In this document: positions 8,715-18,580 of the stretch, piece after piece
Numbering within the stretch: position 1 is the stretch's first letter
How the letters are laid out: every line of letters begins with the position of its first letter
Origin: SCBR16-9 sp964537975
GTDB lineage: Bacteria > Hydrogenedentota > Hydrogenedentia > Hydrogenedentales > SCBR16-9
DNA length: 64,000 nt
NCBI GenBank assembly: GCA_964537975.1
Contig: CAZIDP010000023.1
Coordinates: 1 to 64,000 of the forward strand
Direction of reading: 5' to 3'
Notes under the pieces: model-generated
Seen by the model: the letters and a program-made list of their open reading frames with translations, nothing else
Databases searched by the model: none
Told to the model about the DNA's origin: nothing
Position numbers and translations under genes: made by a program

Positions 8715-9437
8715 ATGTTATTAACCGGAAAATCTGTACTGGTGACGGGTGCGGGCCGCGGCATAGGGCGCGCCATAGCCCTGGCTTTTGCCGGACAAGA
8801 GTGCAACATTTGCATGGTCTCCAGAACCGAATCAGAACTTGAAGAAACGAAACGATTGGCTTCAGCACTAACAGAATCTGTGATAAGCTGTCGTTGCGAT
8901 GTAACCCAGCCAGAACAGGTTGCATCTGTGGTATCAAAAGCGCAACACACCTTCGGCAAGATCGATATACTGGTTAACAATGCTGGCTTTGCTGATTTCA
9001 AACCATTTTGGGAATATGATTTTTCTACTTGGCAAAAAATAATAGATGTAAATCTAAACAGCATGTTCCATTGTATTCAGGCTGTTCTGCCCGACATGAT
9101 GAAACGCCATTCCGGCCGCATTATCAACATTTCGAGTGTAACAGGACTGAAGCCGATAGAAAATCAAAGCGCCTATTGTGCCGCAAAACATGCGGTGAAT
9201 GGATTGAGTAAATCACTGGCACTAGAACTTCGGCCATATAACATTGCAGTACATGCAGTTTGTCCCGGAGGCGTAGCAACAAAAATGACTGACGATGTTA
9301 TGCCCAATCGGGATAAATCAGATTTTATGCAACCGGAAGATATCGCACACGCAGCCCTGTTTCTCGCTACCATGAGTCCCAAAATGACAACCGACGTGTT
9401 GACATTGCGCCGATTTGAAAGCACACCTCTGGGCTGA
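8715..9437 (+). CDS. Short-chain dehydrogenase/reductase (FabG-like)
   Basis: 240 residues with the classical SDR signature: TGAGRGIGRAIA for NAD(P) binding, NNAGF, the catalytic Ser in INISS and the YCAAK motif (Tyr-x3-Lys). An AAGGAG ribosome binding site precedes the ATG by a few bases. The stop overlaps the start of the recD2-type gene (TGATG), so the two are translationally coupled. The substrate is not evident; the C-terminus ends early after DVLTLRRFES, slightly shorter than FabG. Confidence 0.85.
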   Translation: MLLTGKSVLVTGAGRGIGRAIALAFAGQECNICMVSRTESELEETKRLASALTESVISCRCDVTQPEQVASVVSKAQHTFGKIDILVNNAGFADFKPFWEYDFSTWQKIIDVNLNSMFHCIQAVLPDMMKRHSGRIINISSVTGLKPIENQSAYCAAKHAVNGLSKSLALELRPYNIAVHAVCPGGVATKMTDDVMPNRDKSDFMQPEDIAHAALFLATMSPKMTTDVLTLRRFESTPLG

Positions 9438-11653
9438 TGACTGAACATAATCGGATACCTGAATCTGCAATGCCAATGGGGAAAAACAACTTTCAGGAGC
9501 TCCAGACAGACCTGGAACCTGTTGTCAGTGTTGAGGGCGTAGTAGATAAAATCGTGTTTGAAAATCCGGACAGTGGATTCTTCGTAGGCAAATTACGGAT
9601 CAATGAACTGACTGAACCAATCGCTTTTGTAGGTAATTTTCTGGCATTGTCTCCTGGTGAAACCGTACGCCTGCGCGGGCGCTGGATTGAGGACAACCGG
9701 TTCGGACGTCAGTTGCAGGTCATTTCTTTTGATACACTGCAACCAGCCACAATTGAAGGTATTGAAAAATACCTTGGCTCTGGTTTGATTGCAGGTATTG
9801 GACCTACCTATGCCAAGCGCCTGGTTACCACATTCGGATTAGATACACTTCGGGTAATAAGTGAAGAACCGCAACGCCTTCTCAAAGTTGAAGGCATTGG
9901 CAAAAAACGCCTTACCCTGATACAAGATGCCTGGCAGGCCCAAAAAGCAGTTCAAGCCATTATGGTTTTTTTACAAGGTCACGGTATCACCCCCAATCAA
10001 GCTACAAAGATATATCGTCGATATGGGGATAATTCTGTGGCTGTTTTACGTGCCAATCCTTATTGCCTGGCGGACGACATCGCAGGCATTGCATTTCGTA
10101 GTGCAGATCAGATTGCCGCGAATCTGGGTATTGCCAAAGATTCCGATGCGCGAATTAAAGCTGGAATTTTGCATGTACTGCGTCATGCCTCACAGGAAGG
10201 CCATGTATTTCTTCCAACGTCAGAAGTGATCAAGCGAGCCACAGAATTGTTGCAATTAAACAATGCCTTTGTTACAGAGCGATTGCCTGAAATCATACAT
10301 TCTGGTGGTATGACACAAGACGATAACCGGCTTTATATAGAAAAACTTTTTCAATCGGAAAAGGAATGCGCTCGGTTGTTACTGAGGTTGAAAAATACAA
10401 ATGTAAATAGTATACCTATCAAGAGTATGCCCAATGCCCTGGCCTGGGCAGAAAAAAAACTCAATATAAATCTTTCGCAAGAACAAAAAGAAGCCATTCA
10501 AAGAGGTATCTGTGACAAGGTTCTGATTATAACTGGTGGTCCGGGGACAGGCAAGACAACCGTCATTAACAGCTTGTTGGCCATACTGGAACAGAAAGGT
10601 ATCTCATTCTTGTTGGCCGCACCAACCGGACGGGCAGCCAAGCGATTGGAAGCAACTACCGGCCGCAATGCATCAACCATTCACCGACTGCTGGATTTTA
10701 ATCCTCACAAAGGCGGATTTGAACGAAATGAGGGAAATCCCTTAAACACCGACATGGTTGTATTGGATGAAGCTTCTATGCTGGACATCCAATTGATGCA
10801 TCAAACTTTGCGTGCGCTTCCCCCTGCATGCCGCCTGATTCTGGTAGGGGATATTGACCAGTTGCCTTCGGTAGGTCCTGGAGATGTGCTTCATGATTTG
10901 ATCTCTTGTCAGGTCTTTCCTGTAGTACGGCTGCTTACCATATTTCGGCAAGCTTCTGAAAGCGGTATTATCCGGGGTGCGCATCAAATTAATGAAGGAG
11001 TATTTCCAGGGTTCAACACGAAGGACTTTATCTTTATCGAGCGTGAGGACCCGGATCGGGCATTGGAAACCGTTATAGAACTGGTGCTACGACGTATTCC
11101 CGGACATTTTGGATTGGACCCCATGATGCAAATTCAAGTGCTGGCACCCATGCGCAAAGGGCGAGCTGGTATTACCCATTTGAATGTGGCCATGCAAGAA
11201 GTTTTGAATCCAAATGGAAAACCACTTCACAGAAAAAGCCTTCGAAATGGCGACAAAGTCATGCAGATACGAAACAATTACGATCTAAACGTATTTAACG
11301 GTGATGTCGGTATCATTACGCTCATTGATGAGGATACGCAGGAAGTCGAGGTATCCTTTGATGACGGCAGTAAAGTGCTATATTCCTTTGAGGAAACCGA
11401 TGATCTAGTCCCTGCATATGCTGTAACGGTACATAAATCTCAAGGAAGTGAATATCCCGCAGTAGTGCTTGTCTTACTTCCGCAACACTACATGATGTTA
11501 CAACGCAATTTACTATATACCGCTGTGACGCGGGGCAAACAACTTGTGGTTCTTGTTGGCAGCGCCAAAGCAATCGGGCTGGCAGTACGTAACAGCAATT
11601 ATGCGCATCGTAATACTTGGCTTAATGAACGTTTAAAAGAATCGGCATCATAG
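9437..11653 (+). CDS. recD2: RecD2-type ATP-dependent DNA helicase
   Basis: 738 residues, the usual RecD2/YrrC size. An N-terminal OB-like region (VDKIVFENPDSGFFVGKL) leads into helix-hairpin-helix motifs (GSGLIAGIGPTYAKRLV, VEGIGKKRL). Walker A is GGPGTGKTT at about residue 367, Walker B region VLDEASMLD, then GDIDQLPSVGPG, and a UvrD-C2 end with AYAVTVHKSQGSEY and LLYTAVTRGKQ. RecD2 proteins act in DNA repair and replication-fork maintenance without RecBC. The start overlaps the SDR stop. The gene converges on a permease pseudogene one base beyond its stop. Confidence 0.93.
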   Translation: MTEHNRIPESAMPMGKNNFQELQTDLEPVVSVEGVVDKIVFENPDSGFFVGKLRINELTEPIAFVGNFLALSPGETVRLRGRWIEDNRFGRQLQVISFDTLQPATIEGIEKYLGSGLIAGIGPTYAKRLVTTFGLDTLRVISEEPQRLLKVEGIGKKRLTLIQDAWQAQKAVQAIMVFLQGHGITPNQATKIYRRYGDNSVAVLRANPYCLADDIAGIAFRSADQIAANLGIAKDSDARIKAGILHVLRHASQEGHVFLPTSEVIKRATELLQLNNAFVTERLPEIIHSGGMTQDDNRLYIEKLFQSEKECARLLLRLKNTNVNSIPIKSMPNALAWAEKKLNINLSQEQKEAIQRGICDKVLIITGGPGTGKTTVINSLLAILEQKGISFLLAAPTGRAAKRLEATTGRNASTIHRLLDFNPHKGGFERNEGNPLNTDMVVLDEASMLDIQLMHQTLRALPPACRLILVGDIDQLPSVGPGDVLHDLISCQVFPVVRLLTIFRQASESGIIRGAHQINEGVFPGFNTKDFIFIEREDPDRALETVIELVLRRIPGHFGLDPMMQIQVLAPMRKGRAGITHLNVAMQEVLNPNGKPLHRKSLRNGDKVMQIRNNYDLNVFNGDVGIITLIDEDTQEVEVSFDDGSKVLYSFEETDDLVPAYAVTVHKSQGSEYPAVVLVLLPQHYMMLQRNLLYTAVTRGKQLVVLVGSAKAIGLAVRNSNYAHRNTWLNERLKESAS

Positions 11654-11654
11654 G

Positions 11655-12260
11655 TTATTGACCTGTACTTTTTCGCAGCTTGATTTGCTGGAATATTAAA
11701 TGCCAAACGAGGCCCGCAAACAAGATTCCAAGACTAGTCACCCAAATTTTCCATTCTACCCAAAATGCCAGAAAAATACACATACACAAACCACCCACTG
11801 CAAAAACAGGTGGGTAGATTCGGGCAGTCGATGGCAAACGTAATGCAGTAGCTTCCAGTAAACCATAGGTAAGCCCATTAGATTTTGAATCATCTCTCTC
11901 TGAAAACGGTATCCATTTTGCGGTTACTGTTTTAAACAACGCGGAAATTACAGCTACATTAAAGACATTAATCGAACATAATATGGTAGTAACTGTAGCA
12001 AAATTGATTGTGCAAGAACATTTAATTATGCAAAGAACTATGTATGCTATAAGGAGGACCGCACTTACTGCTATCGGAACATGTTACATGGTGGTTTAAC
12101 AAATTAAAAAGATGAAGAAAATAGCAATGATTACAGATGGCCCGGCAATACCGGCTGCAACACCAATGGTAACAAAAATGCCTGTCCCAAGGATTGAACC
12201 AAGCCCCATAATTGTAGCGCCAAATACACCAATATCTCTTCGAAGCCTGGTTTTATACAT
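11655..12260 (-). pseudogene. Amino-acid permease (APC family) remnant with large internal deletion
   Basis: ATG at 12260 opens a 54-codon ORF reading RRDIGVFGATIMGLGSILGTG, the first helix of CAT/APC amino-acid permeases with the GTGIF motif. It ends in TAA (12096-12098), a second TAA follows at 12084-12086, and the same frame then stays open from 12083 to 11655. That second stretch has several hydrophobic helices and ends like the C-terminus of the same family (LPSTARIYPPVFAVGG, then two helices and LRKSTGQ). The two pieces together cover only about 195 residues, against 430-500 for intact members, so helices 2 to about 9 have been lost. A 94-residue start at TTG 11939 would give a small membrane protein, but the reading as permease debris fits better. 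Confidence 0.7.
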
Positions 12261-12691
12261 AAATTCACCCGGTATATTGCAGGAAACTATAATAAAATGT
12301 ACTTGGTAACGATATAATTCCAGAAGTCAGGACAAATAATTAAAACTGCTGATTAAAAATACTCAAGTTTGCACAAGTTCTTGCGATAAAAGGAACACCA
12401 CAATCAATAATAAATCAAAATTGACCAATATTTGATTGTATCTAAGTGATATTTATCCAAATCTATATTCTTTATTATTGCCAAACTACTGTAAAATAAA
12501 GAGTTACGCAAACAATAGTGTTAGGCATGGTAGTTGCTAAATCTATATCAATCGTAATGAATCGGATTTTAGAAAAATAACAAAGGAGGATACTTCCAGA
12601 ATAAGTTAATTTTAATTAAAACACAAAGCACTCAATTCGTCAATTATTTGCAAGTATAAAACTTCAAGTTAAAAGGCAAAATTGAGAATTA
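12261..12691. other. AT-rich intergenic DNA
   Basis: About 430 bases, strongly AT-rich, upstream of the permease remnant. It presumably held that gene's promoter. No gene, RNA or terminator is supported here. Confidence 0.35.
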
Positions 12692-12770
12692 TGGAAGGCC
12701 AAAAAGATACTTTACCACAACCTAATGAAGGCCTTCCAAAGCGGGACCTTGAGTATTGTACAAGGTCCCG
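12692..12770. other. Two adjacent hairpins downstream of queC
   Basis: Outer pair TGGAAGGCC (12692-12700) with GGCCTTCCA (12730-12738), followed at once by a perfect 10-bp hairpin CGGGACCTTG (12742-12751) with CAAGGTCCCG (12761-12770). On the plus strand TGTTATTTTA follows, giving a weak terminator look; on the minus strand there is no T-run. It could be a terminator pair, a queC 3' structure or part of a small RNA. Confidence 0.5.
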
Positions 12771-12905
12771 TGTTATTTTAATACAAATCCATACCAAATT
12801 CGGCAAAGATTCCTGGAGACTTTTTATAGAAAATATCTATAAATACCGAGTACTTCCATATGCAACAACAAAACATATTTGGAAATACCCACATTTAGCA
12901 GTTTC

Positions 12906-13598
12906 TCAATGATTATTTTGCAATGGGTCTGCTAAATTGCATACTGCAAATGCATTGCTACGTTCGACACAGGTTGGACAGGTATTGCATGGATACTCCC
13001 CTCCTCTATAACAACTCCATGTCTGAGAAAAATCGACTCCAAGATCACGTCCACGCTGTACAATTTCAGCTTTACTCCAGTCGACAAAGGGTGCCTTCAC
13101 CACCACCTTCATTTTACGATTTAAATTAAAAACTTCGTTGATACGTTGGAGGAAATCTTTAGTGCAATCCCAATACCCATATTCATCTTGTGCTTGTGCA
13201 CCATAGTACACATCTCGCGCTCCTTGTGTTTCTGCAAATGCCCCGGCTACAGATAGCAGGATCATGTTGCGATTTGGCACATAGGTTGGCGGTTGATCCC
13301 GGGTTGACTCAGGGATTGATTCCAGGTCTGGTACTGCTTGTGCTCCAGAAATCAGGGTTGTACCTTCACGTAACACCTCCGCCAGCACACCGAGATTTAA
13401 CTCGAGAAACAGCGCTTTTGCAACAGCAGCCTGATACCGTGCTGCTACCAATTCTCGAGCATGCCGTTGCCCATAATGTATGGACAATGCATGAATTGTG
13501 GTTTCATCGCCTTTCACTTTTCTAAGATGATGCAACAGAACTGTTGAATCCATACCGCCACTGAGCAGGACAACAATATTAGTTTTGTTATCGGACAT
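12906..13598 (-). CDS. queC: 7-cyano-7-deazaguanine synthase
   Basis: 230 residues from ATG 13598; a start 22 codons further up is open but adds unrelated sequence, whereas the family begins shortly before VVLLSGGMDSTVL, the PP-loop that binds ATP. The C-terminal zinc site CYRGGEYPCNTCPTCVER has all four cysteines. QueC turns 7-carboxy-7-deazaguanine into preQ0 for queuosine in tRNA or for deazapurine DNA modification. No queD, queE or folE lies in the window, so it stands apart from the rest of the pathway. AAGG is visible just upstream of the start. Confidence 0.95.
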   Translation of the reverse strand: MSDNKTNIVVLLSGGMDSTVLLHHLRKVKGDETTIHALSIHYGQRHARELVAARYQAAVAKALFLELNLGVLAEVLREGTTLISGAQAVPDLESIPESTRDQPPTYVPNRNMILLSVAGAFAETQGARDVYYGAQAQDEYGYWDCTKDFLQRINEVFNLNRKMKVVVKAPFVDWSKAEIVQRGRDLGVDFSQTWSCYRGGEYPCNTCPTCVERSNAFAVCNLADPLQNNH

Positions 13599-13714
13599 AG
13601 AGCAACCTTGGTCAAAAATATTCTGCTTCTTTACCAAATTCAACATATGCTGATGGCAGAGCAAATCATCGACGATTTTTTTATAAAAGTTCAGGACAGG
13701 GCATCAAAAAGCAT

Positions 13715-15031
13715 TTACTGTTTTAGCTCAAAAACATAGGCTTGATGTGCCAGATTGTCCAAAGGACTTACGCTGGGTGACTTGATTTGTAGCATATTGC
13801 CTGATTGCGTAAACGATACCGTTGTATTCAGACCCAATAAAGTAACATCATTAACCGTTGTATCATTGGGAAGAACAATTTCAAGACTTTCACCCGGCCA
13901 AACCAGGCTGATTGCAAAAATTGAATTCCCTTTGCGAGTAAAACGTAGACCTTCCTGAGCTGGAAAGTCTCCACGCATCGTGCCGTATATAGCATCTCCA
14001 TTTACTTCCAGCCATTGTCCAATTTCCAGCAGTAAATGCTCCATATGAGTAGGAATACGGCCATCTGCTTTGGGGCCAATATCAAGAAGCAAGTTTCCCC
14101 CGCGGCTCACTGTATCTATCAAGAGATGTACCAGTTCCGTGGAATTTCGGTAATTATCGATATGTTCATTACGGTTGTAACCAAATGATTTGCCCATACC
14201 CTGGCATTCTTCCCAGCGGCCCTCATCAATCAATTTTCCCTCTGGAATGTGACCATATTCGGGCGTCGCAAATCCACCATGCACATTGCGGGTTTCACGC
14301 CCCCATCGATCATTGATAACGACATCTGTCGGCGCCGCTGATTCATTAAACAGCCAGGCGAGAAATTCTTCACTTCGCCAAGTGCTGCTTGGATGTTCCC
14401 ATTCGCCATCGGGCCATACCAAATCAGGCTGATATCGTTCAACCAAGTCTTTGAGTTGTGGAAGCATGTGTTGGTCAACATAGCGATCAACGTCACTATG
14501 ATATAGCGGATTAAACCACTCATATAAAGAGTAATAAAAACCCATGCGGAGGTTACGCGCACGCACAGCATCCGTCAGTTCACCACAAATGTCCCGATGT
14601 GGTCCGATGTCAACACTGTTCCAGTTCCAGCTTTCAGCACTGGGCCACAGGGCAAAACCTTCATGGTGCTTTGACGTCAGTACAATATACTTGGCACCGG
14701 AACGTGCGAATATGTCAGCCCAATGCTCCGGCTCAAACATGTCAGTTTTCCAGAGTGGTGCAAAACTCTGGTATTTAAAATCAGAACCATAGGTATTCTC
14801 ATGAAAATGCCAGGTTTCACTGTTCTTGTTTTCCATATCATACCAATACCACTCTGAGTACCGGTCTTTTGGCCCCCAAGCAGGTACGGCATAGACACCC
14901 CAATGAATAAAGATACCAAACTTGGCATCCTGAAACCAGGCAGGATTCTCGCGTTGGTCCAGAGACTCCCAGGAAGGTTCATAGGTACCCAGCGACATTG
15001 TGCTGACTAACAGACTCAGAATCACGTTCAT
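13715..15031 (-). CDS. Alpha-L-fucosidase, GH29
   Basis: 438 residues from ATG 15031, preceded by GGAGG at good spacing; an upstream ATG at 15085 lacks one. A short hydrophobic N-terminus (NVILSLLVSTMSLG) suggests export. GH29 hallmarks follow: WFQDAKFGIFIHWGVYAVPAW, YIVLTSKHHEGFALWPS, and DLVWPDGEW, where the Asp is the likely nucleophile. A small beta-sandwich domain closes the protein. It removes fucose from glycans. It lies downstream of kdsA, 100 bases away, and may or may not share that transcript. Confidence 0.92.
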   Translation of the reverse strand: MNVILSLLVSTMSLGTYEPSWESLDQRENPAWFQDAKFGIFIHWGVYAVPAWGPKDRYSEWYWYDMENKNSETWHFHENTYGSDFKYQSFAPLWKTDMFEPEHWADIFARSGAKYIVLTSKHHEGFALWPSAESWNWNSVDIGPHRDICGELTDAVRARNLRMGFYYSLYEWFNPLYHSDVDRYVDQHMLPQLKDLVERYQPDLVWPDGEWEHPSSTWRSEEFLAWLFNESAAPTDVVINDRWGRETRNVHGGFATPEYGHIPEGKLIDEGRWEECQGMGKSFGYNRNEHIDNYRNSTELVHLLIDTVSRGGNLLLDIGPKADGRIPTHMEHLLLEIGQWLEVNGDAIYGTMRGDFPAQEGLRFTRKGNSIFAISLVWPGESLEIVLPNDTTVNDVTLLGLNTTVSFTQSGNMLQIKSPSVSPLDNLAHQAYVFELKQ

Positions 15032-15130
15032 GATATAATCCTCCGAATTCAATACGCAAATGGAAAAAGAAAATGCGGAATGCATTGCCAGAAGAATCTA
15101 TTGTGTCACACTTCAGAATACGATACCAGT

Positions 15131-15922
15131 TTATGGAAGTATATTTCTGATTGCCATGATAGAATCAAGAAGTGCTGAGACACTGTCCAGCCGGATAGAA
15201 TTTGGCCCATCGCACTTTGCATTATCTGGCTCGGGATATACTTCCGTGAATAAACCGTCAACACCATACGCAACTGCCGCTCTAGCAAGTGGCGCAACAA
15301 AAGTACGGTTTCCGGACGATGCGCCTCCACTGGATGGTATTTGCACTGCATGCGTTGCGTCAAAAATAACAGGAAACCCAAAAGCTCGCATGATATCGAA
15401 ACTGCGGAAATCAACTACGAGATTGTTATAACCAAAACAAGTGCCACGCTCTGTGAGCCAGATGCGGTCATTACCGCTCTCAAGAATTTTGTCAATGACA
15501 TAACGCATATCACTGGGAGCAGTAAATTGGCCCTTTTTTACATTGATTACACGGTCGGTTTTAGCTGCCGCCACCATTAGATCCGTCTGACGACAGAGAA
15601 ATGCAGGTATTTGAATCACATCAACAACTTCGGCGACTTGGTCTACTTCAGCTACAGAATGCACATCCGTAAGAATTTGAATGTCAAAAGTTTTTTTGAC
15701 ATCTGCTAGAATCTCTAAACCTTTTTTTATACCAGGTCCGCGGTAGGCGTCAAGTGATGTACGATTGGCCTTGTCATAGCTGGCTTTAAAGTAGAATTGC
15801 AGGTTATAAGAATTGGCCATTTTTTTTAATTGGTGTGCGATACTGAAGGCGATTGCTTCATCTTCCAGCACACATGGCCCGGCAATAAATATGAAATCAG
15901 ATTTACAATTGGTTGTACACAT
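15131..15922 (-). CDS. kdsA: 3-deoxy-8-phosphooctulonate synthase
   Basis: 263 residues. FIAGPCVLE, KASYDKANRTS, the substrate region LLVDFRSFDIM and the end TEVYPEPDNAKCDGPNSI are typical of KdsA, which condenses phosphoenolpyruvate with arabinose-5-phosphate to give Kdo-8-phosphate for lipopolysaccharide. ATG 15922 is chosen over the TTG one codon earlier. The start lies 15 bases after the kdsD stop, so the two are one operon, with KdsD supplying the arabinose-5-phosphate. Confidence 0.95.
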   Translation of the reverse strand: MCTTNCKSDFIFIAGPCVLEDEAIAFSIAHQLKKMANSYNLQFYFKASYDKANRTSLDAYRGPGIKKGLEILADVKKTFDIQILTDVHSVAEVDQVAEVVDVIQIPAFLCRQTDLMVAAAKTDRVINVKKGQFTAPSDMRYVIDKILESGNDRIWLTERGTCFGYNNLVVDFRSFDIMRAFGFPVIFDATHAVQIPSSGGASSGNRTFVAPLARAAVAYGVDGLFTEVYPEPDNAKCDGPNSIRLDSVSALLDSIMAIRNILP

Positions 15923-15937
15923 CAATATGACTTTCTA

Positions 15938-16909
15938 TTAAATACCCGCACGAATCAAATCATGAATATGGAGTGCTCCTACCACAGCATGTTGTTCATT
16001 TAATACTGGTAAAACGGTAATGAGTTTGTCTTCCATATACCGCAGAGCTGTGTCGGCCAGCATACCGGAAGTAATAAATTTCGGTTGGCGCATCATGACC
16101 TCGTGCATGGGACATTCCAGTGGATGTGGATTGCATTGAAACAATCTTCGCAAATCACCGTCAGTGAACACCCCAACAAGCAGAGAAGACTCATCCAATA
16201 CAAACAGTGCGCCTAATCGTTTTGAAGACATTTCAATCAGTGCATCACGCAACAGGATTGTATCACCAACTACAGGGATGGCATTTCCTGTATGCATTAA
16301 TTCATCTACCCGGCATAATAATTTAGTACCCAAGCTGCCCCCGGGGTGATACTGAGCATAGTCAGACTTTTTAAAATTCCGTAACTTCATGAGCACAGCG
16401 GCCAACGCATCACCTGCTGCCAGCATAGCGGTTGTGCTGGAAGTTGGAGCTAAGTCTAAAGGGTCTGCCTCCCGGGAAACCCCAGTGTTCAATAAAACCT
16501 GGCTAAGCTTGGCAAGTGAGGACTTTGGACGGCCACACATTGCAATAATCGGTACATTTAATGATGCAATGTGAGGTAGCAAAGCAATTATTTCCGGAGT
16601 CTCCCCACTATTGGACAATAAAATAACGGTATCTTTCGATGACACATGCCCCAAGTCACCATGCAGTGCTTCCGCAGGATGCATATAGACCGATGGGGTT
16701 CCAGTGCTCACAAAGGTTGCCACCATTTTCTGTGCAATGATGCCACACTTGCCCATACCCACACAGACGACATTTCCCCGGCATTCATACAGGAGAGAAA
16801 CCGCGATCTCAATCGTTGTATCAGCACGAGAATAAAGCTCCTTCAAAGCATCAATTTCATATTGAAGTGCTTCGCGATACGCATCAATCATATTCAAATT
16901 TAAATCCAT
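15938..16909 (-). CDS. kdsD: Arabinose-5-phosphate isomerase (KpsF/GutQ type)
   Basis: 323 residues from ATG 16909. An N-terminal SIS domain (VVCVGMGKCGIIAQKMVATF, SNSGETPEII, APTSSTTAMLAAGDAL) is followed by two CBS domains (about residues 190-320, with GVFTDGDLRR and ITVLPVLNEQ). It converts ribulose-5-phosphate to arabinose-5-phosphate for Kdo synthesis. GTG 16957 would extend the protein by 16 residues and overlap the upstream gene by 20 bases; I prefer the ATG because the family starts shortly before this helix and GGAAAA lies upstream. Confidence 0.93.
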   Translation of the reverse strand: MDLNLNMIDAYREALQYEIDALKELYSRADTTIEIAVSLLYECRGNVVCVGMGKCGIIAQKMVATFVSTGTPSVYMHPAEALHGDLGHVSSKDTVILLSNSGETPEIIALLPHIASLNVPIIAMCGRPKSSLAKLSQVLLNTGVSREADPLDLAPTSSTTAMLAAGDALAAVLMKLRNFKKSDYAQYHPGGSLGTKLLCRVDELMHTGNAIPVVGDTILLRDALIEMSSKRLGALFVLDESSLLVGVFTDGDLRRLFQCNPHPLECPMHEVMMRQPKFITSGMLADTALRYMEDKLITVLPVLNEQHAVVGALHIHDLIRAGI

Positions 16910-16937
16910 ACTGCCGATTTTTCCAGAAAGTGAATTG

Positions 16938-18527
16938 TCATTTACCTGCGGCACCACCTATATGTATCAACGTTACTGCTTCATAAAATGCTGCCACGAG
17001 AAGTATTACACCGACAAGTAAAGCGCTATGCAACATAACGAGCAAACCACTTAAAGCTTCTTTCTTAAAATTATTTTTGGCAAGTCCCCACAAGAGAAAT
17101 ACCGGCCACATCACAACAGCGAAACACGCGAGTATATAGGCTTGAAACTCCAATACCATGGTGATGGAATGGTAAGAATATCCAGAATTTTGACCGACCC
17201 AAGTCGGTACCATGACCAACCCCACCAACGCGAAACTTAATCCCGTTTTGATGACACCAAATGGTATGGCAATTAATGAAATAGCATATACCAGAAGCAG
17301 GGTCTGGTCAATATAGTTGTTGTAAAAGGTGGCCCAGGTGGCACTCAAGACATTTCCCGAGGCATACGCATCACCGACATGCTGTAAGTCACCTTCACTG
17401 AAAATAAATGCGACAAATTCAGTAAATCGATAATTGAATAATGGGAAATTTAATCCCGCTAACATAAACACAAAAAATATTCCATACAACAATACATGTA
17501 ATGTAAAATAAATGCCACGCCAATCCATTACCGCCTTGGCCAAATGCCGGGACGCATTGTCCTGATTACGGTAGAACCACCAGGCAAATCCATTGTACAT
17601 TGCCAATGTACCACCTAAAGCAATAACTGCAAGTAGTATAAAACCAAACCAGGTGAAAATGGGTAGCGTACGAATTTGGCCACCACGTACTCCTGATTCA
17701 TCTACTCTTGCATCAATTAATAAATCATCTAATGACATGCCAGGCAATGCACTATCCTCTGCACCGAGCATATTGTCGACAAGCTTGCTATCGTCGCTGT
17801 CCATAAGCGATTCAGACGCAACCGGTTCCGCTGTGAAGAAATTCGTATCTACGATTGCTTCGGGTACATTAAACAGTTCGCTGAGATAAGTACCCAATTC
17901 TTCCTGGTTTTCAGACAGATCAGGAATATAAATACCATTGTGTGCATCCTCTGTTGAAAAGAAGTCTGACCATTCTGTGCTCCACGGCAAGATATAGGCA
18001 AACAAAGCGGCAGCTACTGTATTGTGTAACCAACCGACCACCTCAAATTGAACACCATCAATGACAAAGGTGTCAAATCGACTCAAATCCCCTGCAAGTA
18101 CTTCTGGTTTTCCAGGTTCTGGAAGCCGGCCACTGCGAAGGTATCCTGCCAATAATTCATGGTCCAGTTGCGCATGCAAAAGTATTTCCGTGCGTTCCCC
18201 ACCAAAGATATTAAGTATAATCTGACTATCTAAAGCTTGATTAATCTTGTTCAGGAAAGCATCTCGTCTAAGTGTCTCTTCCAAAGGGATACGCCGTATT
18301 TGTGCTGGAAAGCTGGAATCCCACTCAGCATCTGGGTGGATGAGCAACATTGATCTGGCACCTGGCTGGTAGGATACCCAGCTCATCTCGGAGGCCCCGT
18401 GCAGTAAGAATGCGAAAGCCCCACACAGAACAATTATTATACCGATACAAAATCCTTTAATGTGTCGTCGACGAGTCGCATCAATATTGTAATCTGAACT
18501 GTATTCATTGCAAGAATCATCTATCAA
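16938..18527 (-). CDS. SpoIIM-like polytopic membrane protein with large external domain
   Basis: 529 residues from a TTG start. A first transmembrane helix (IGIIIVLCGAFAFLLHG, about 28-45) leads to an extracytoplasmic part of about 240 residues that looks like the periplasmic domain of an ABC-type permease. From about residue 300 there are seven or so helices. The segment from FNYRFTEFVAFIF through TWATFYNNYIDQTLLLVYAISL to AIPFGVIKTG is reminiscent of stage II sporulation protein M (SpoIIM/DUF95). The family role is uncertain and no spore genes are present here. It leads the kds run and just reaches the kdsD start, so a link to envelope biogenesis is plausible. Identification is by pattern only. 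Confidence 0.5.
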   Translation of the reverse strand: MIDDSCNEYSSDYNIDATRRRHIKGFCIGIIIVLCGAFAFLLHGASEMSWVSYQPGARSMLLIHPDAEWDSSFPAQIRRIPLEETLRRDAFLNKINQALDSQIILNIFGGERTEILLHAQLDHELLAGYLRSGRLPEPGKPEVLAGDLSRFDTFVIDGVQFEVVGWLHNTVAAALFAYILPWSTEWSDFFSTEDAHNGIYIPDLSENQEELGTYLSELFNVPEAIVDTNFFTAEPVASESLMDSDDSKLVDNMLGAEDSALPGMSLDDLLIDARVDESGVRGGQIRTLPIFTWFGFILLAVIALGGTLAMYNGFAWWFYRNQDNASRHLAKAVMDWRGIYFTLHVLLYGIFFVFMLAGLNFPLFNYRFTEFVAFIFSEGDLQHVGDAYASGNVLSATWATFYNNYIDQTLLLVYAISLIAIPFGVIKTGLSFALVGLVMVPTWVGQNSGYSYHSITMVLEFQAYILACFAVVMWPVFLLWGLAKNNFKKEALSGLLVMLHSALLVGVILLVAAFYEAVTLIHIGGAAGK

Positions 18528-18580
18528 AGAGGTATAGTCCTTTAACTTGTTGGAACAGGCGGCATCACTGTATGGACATT

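Noticed and set aside
12682..12912. 76-codon plus-strand ORF over the tandem hairpins
   Set aside because: Low-complexity, overlaps strong inverted repeats and the queC end; no start context.
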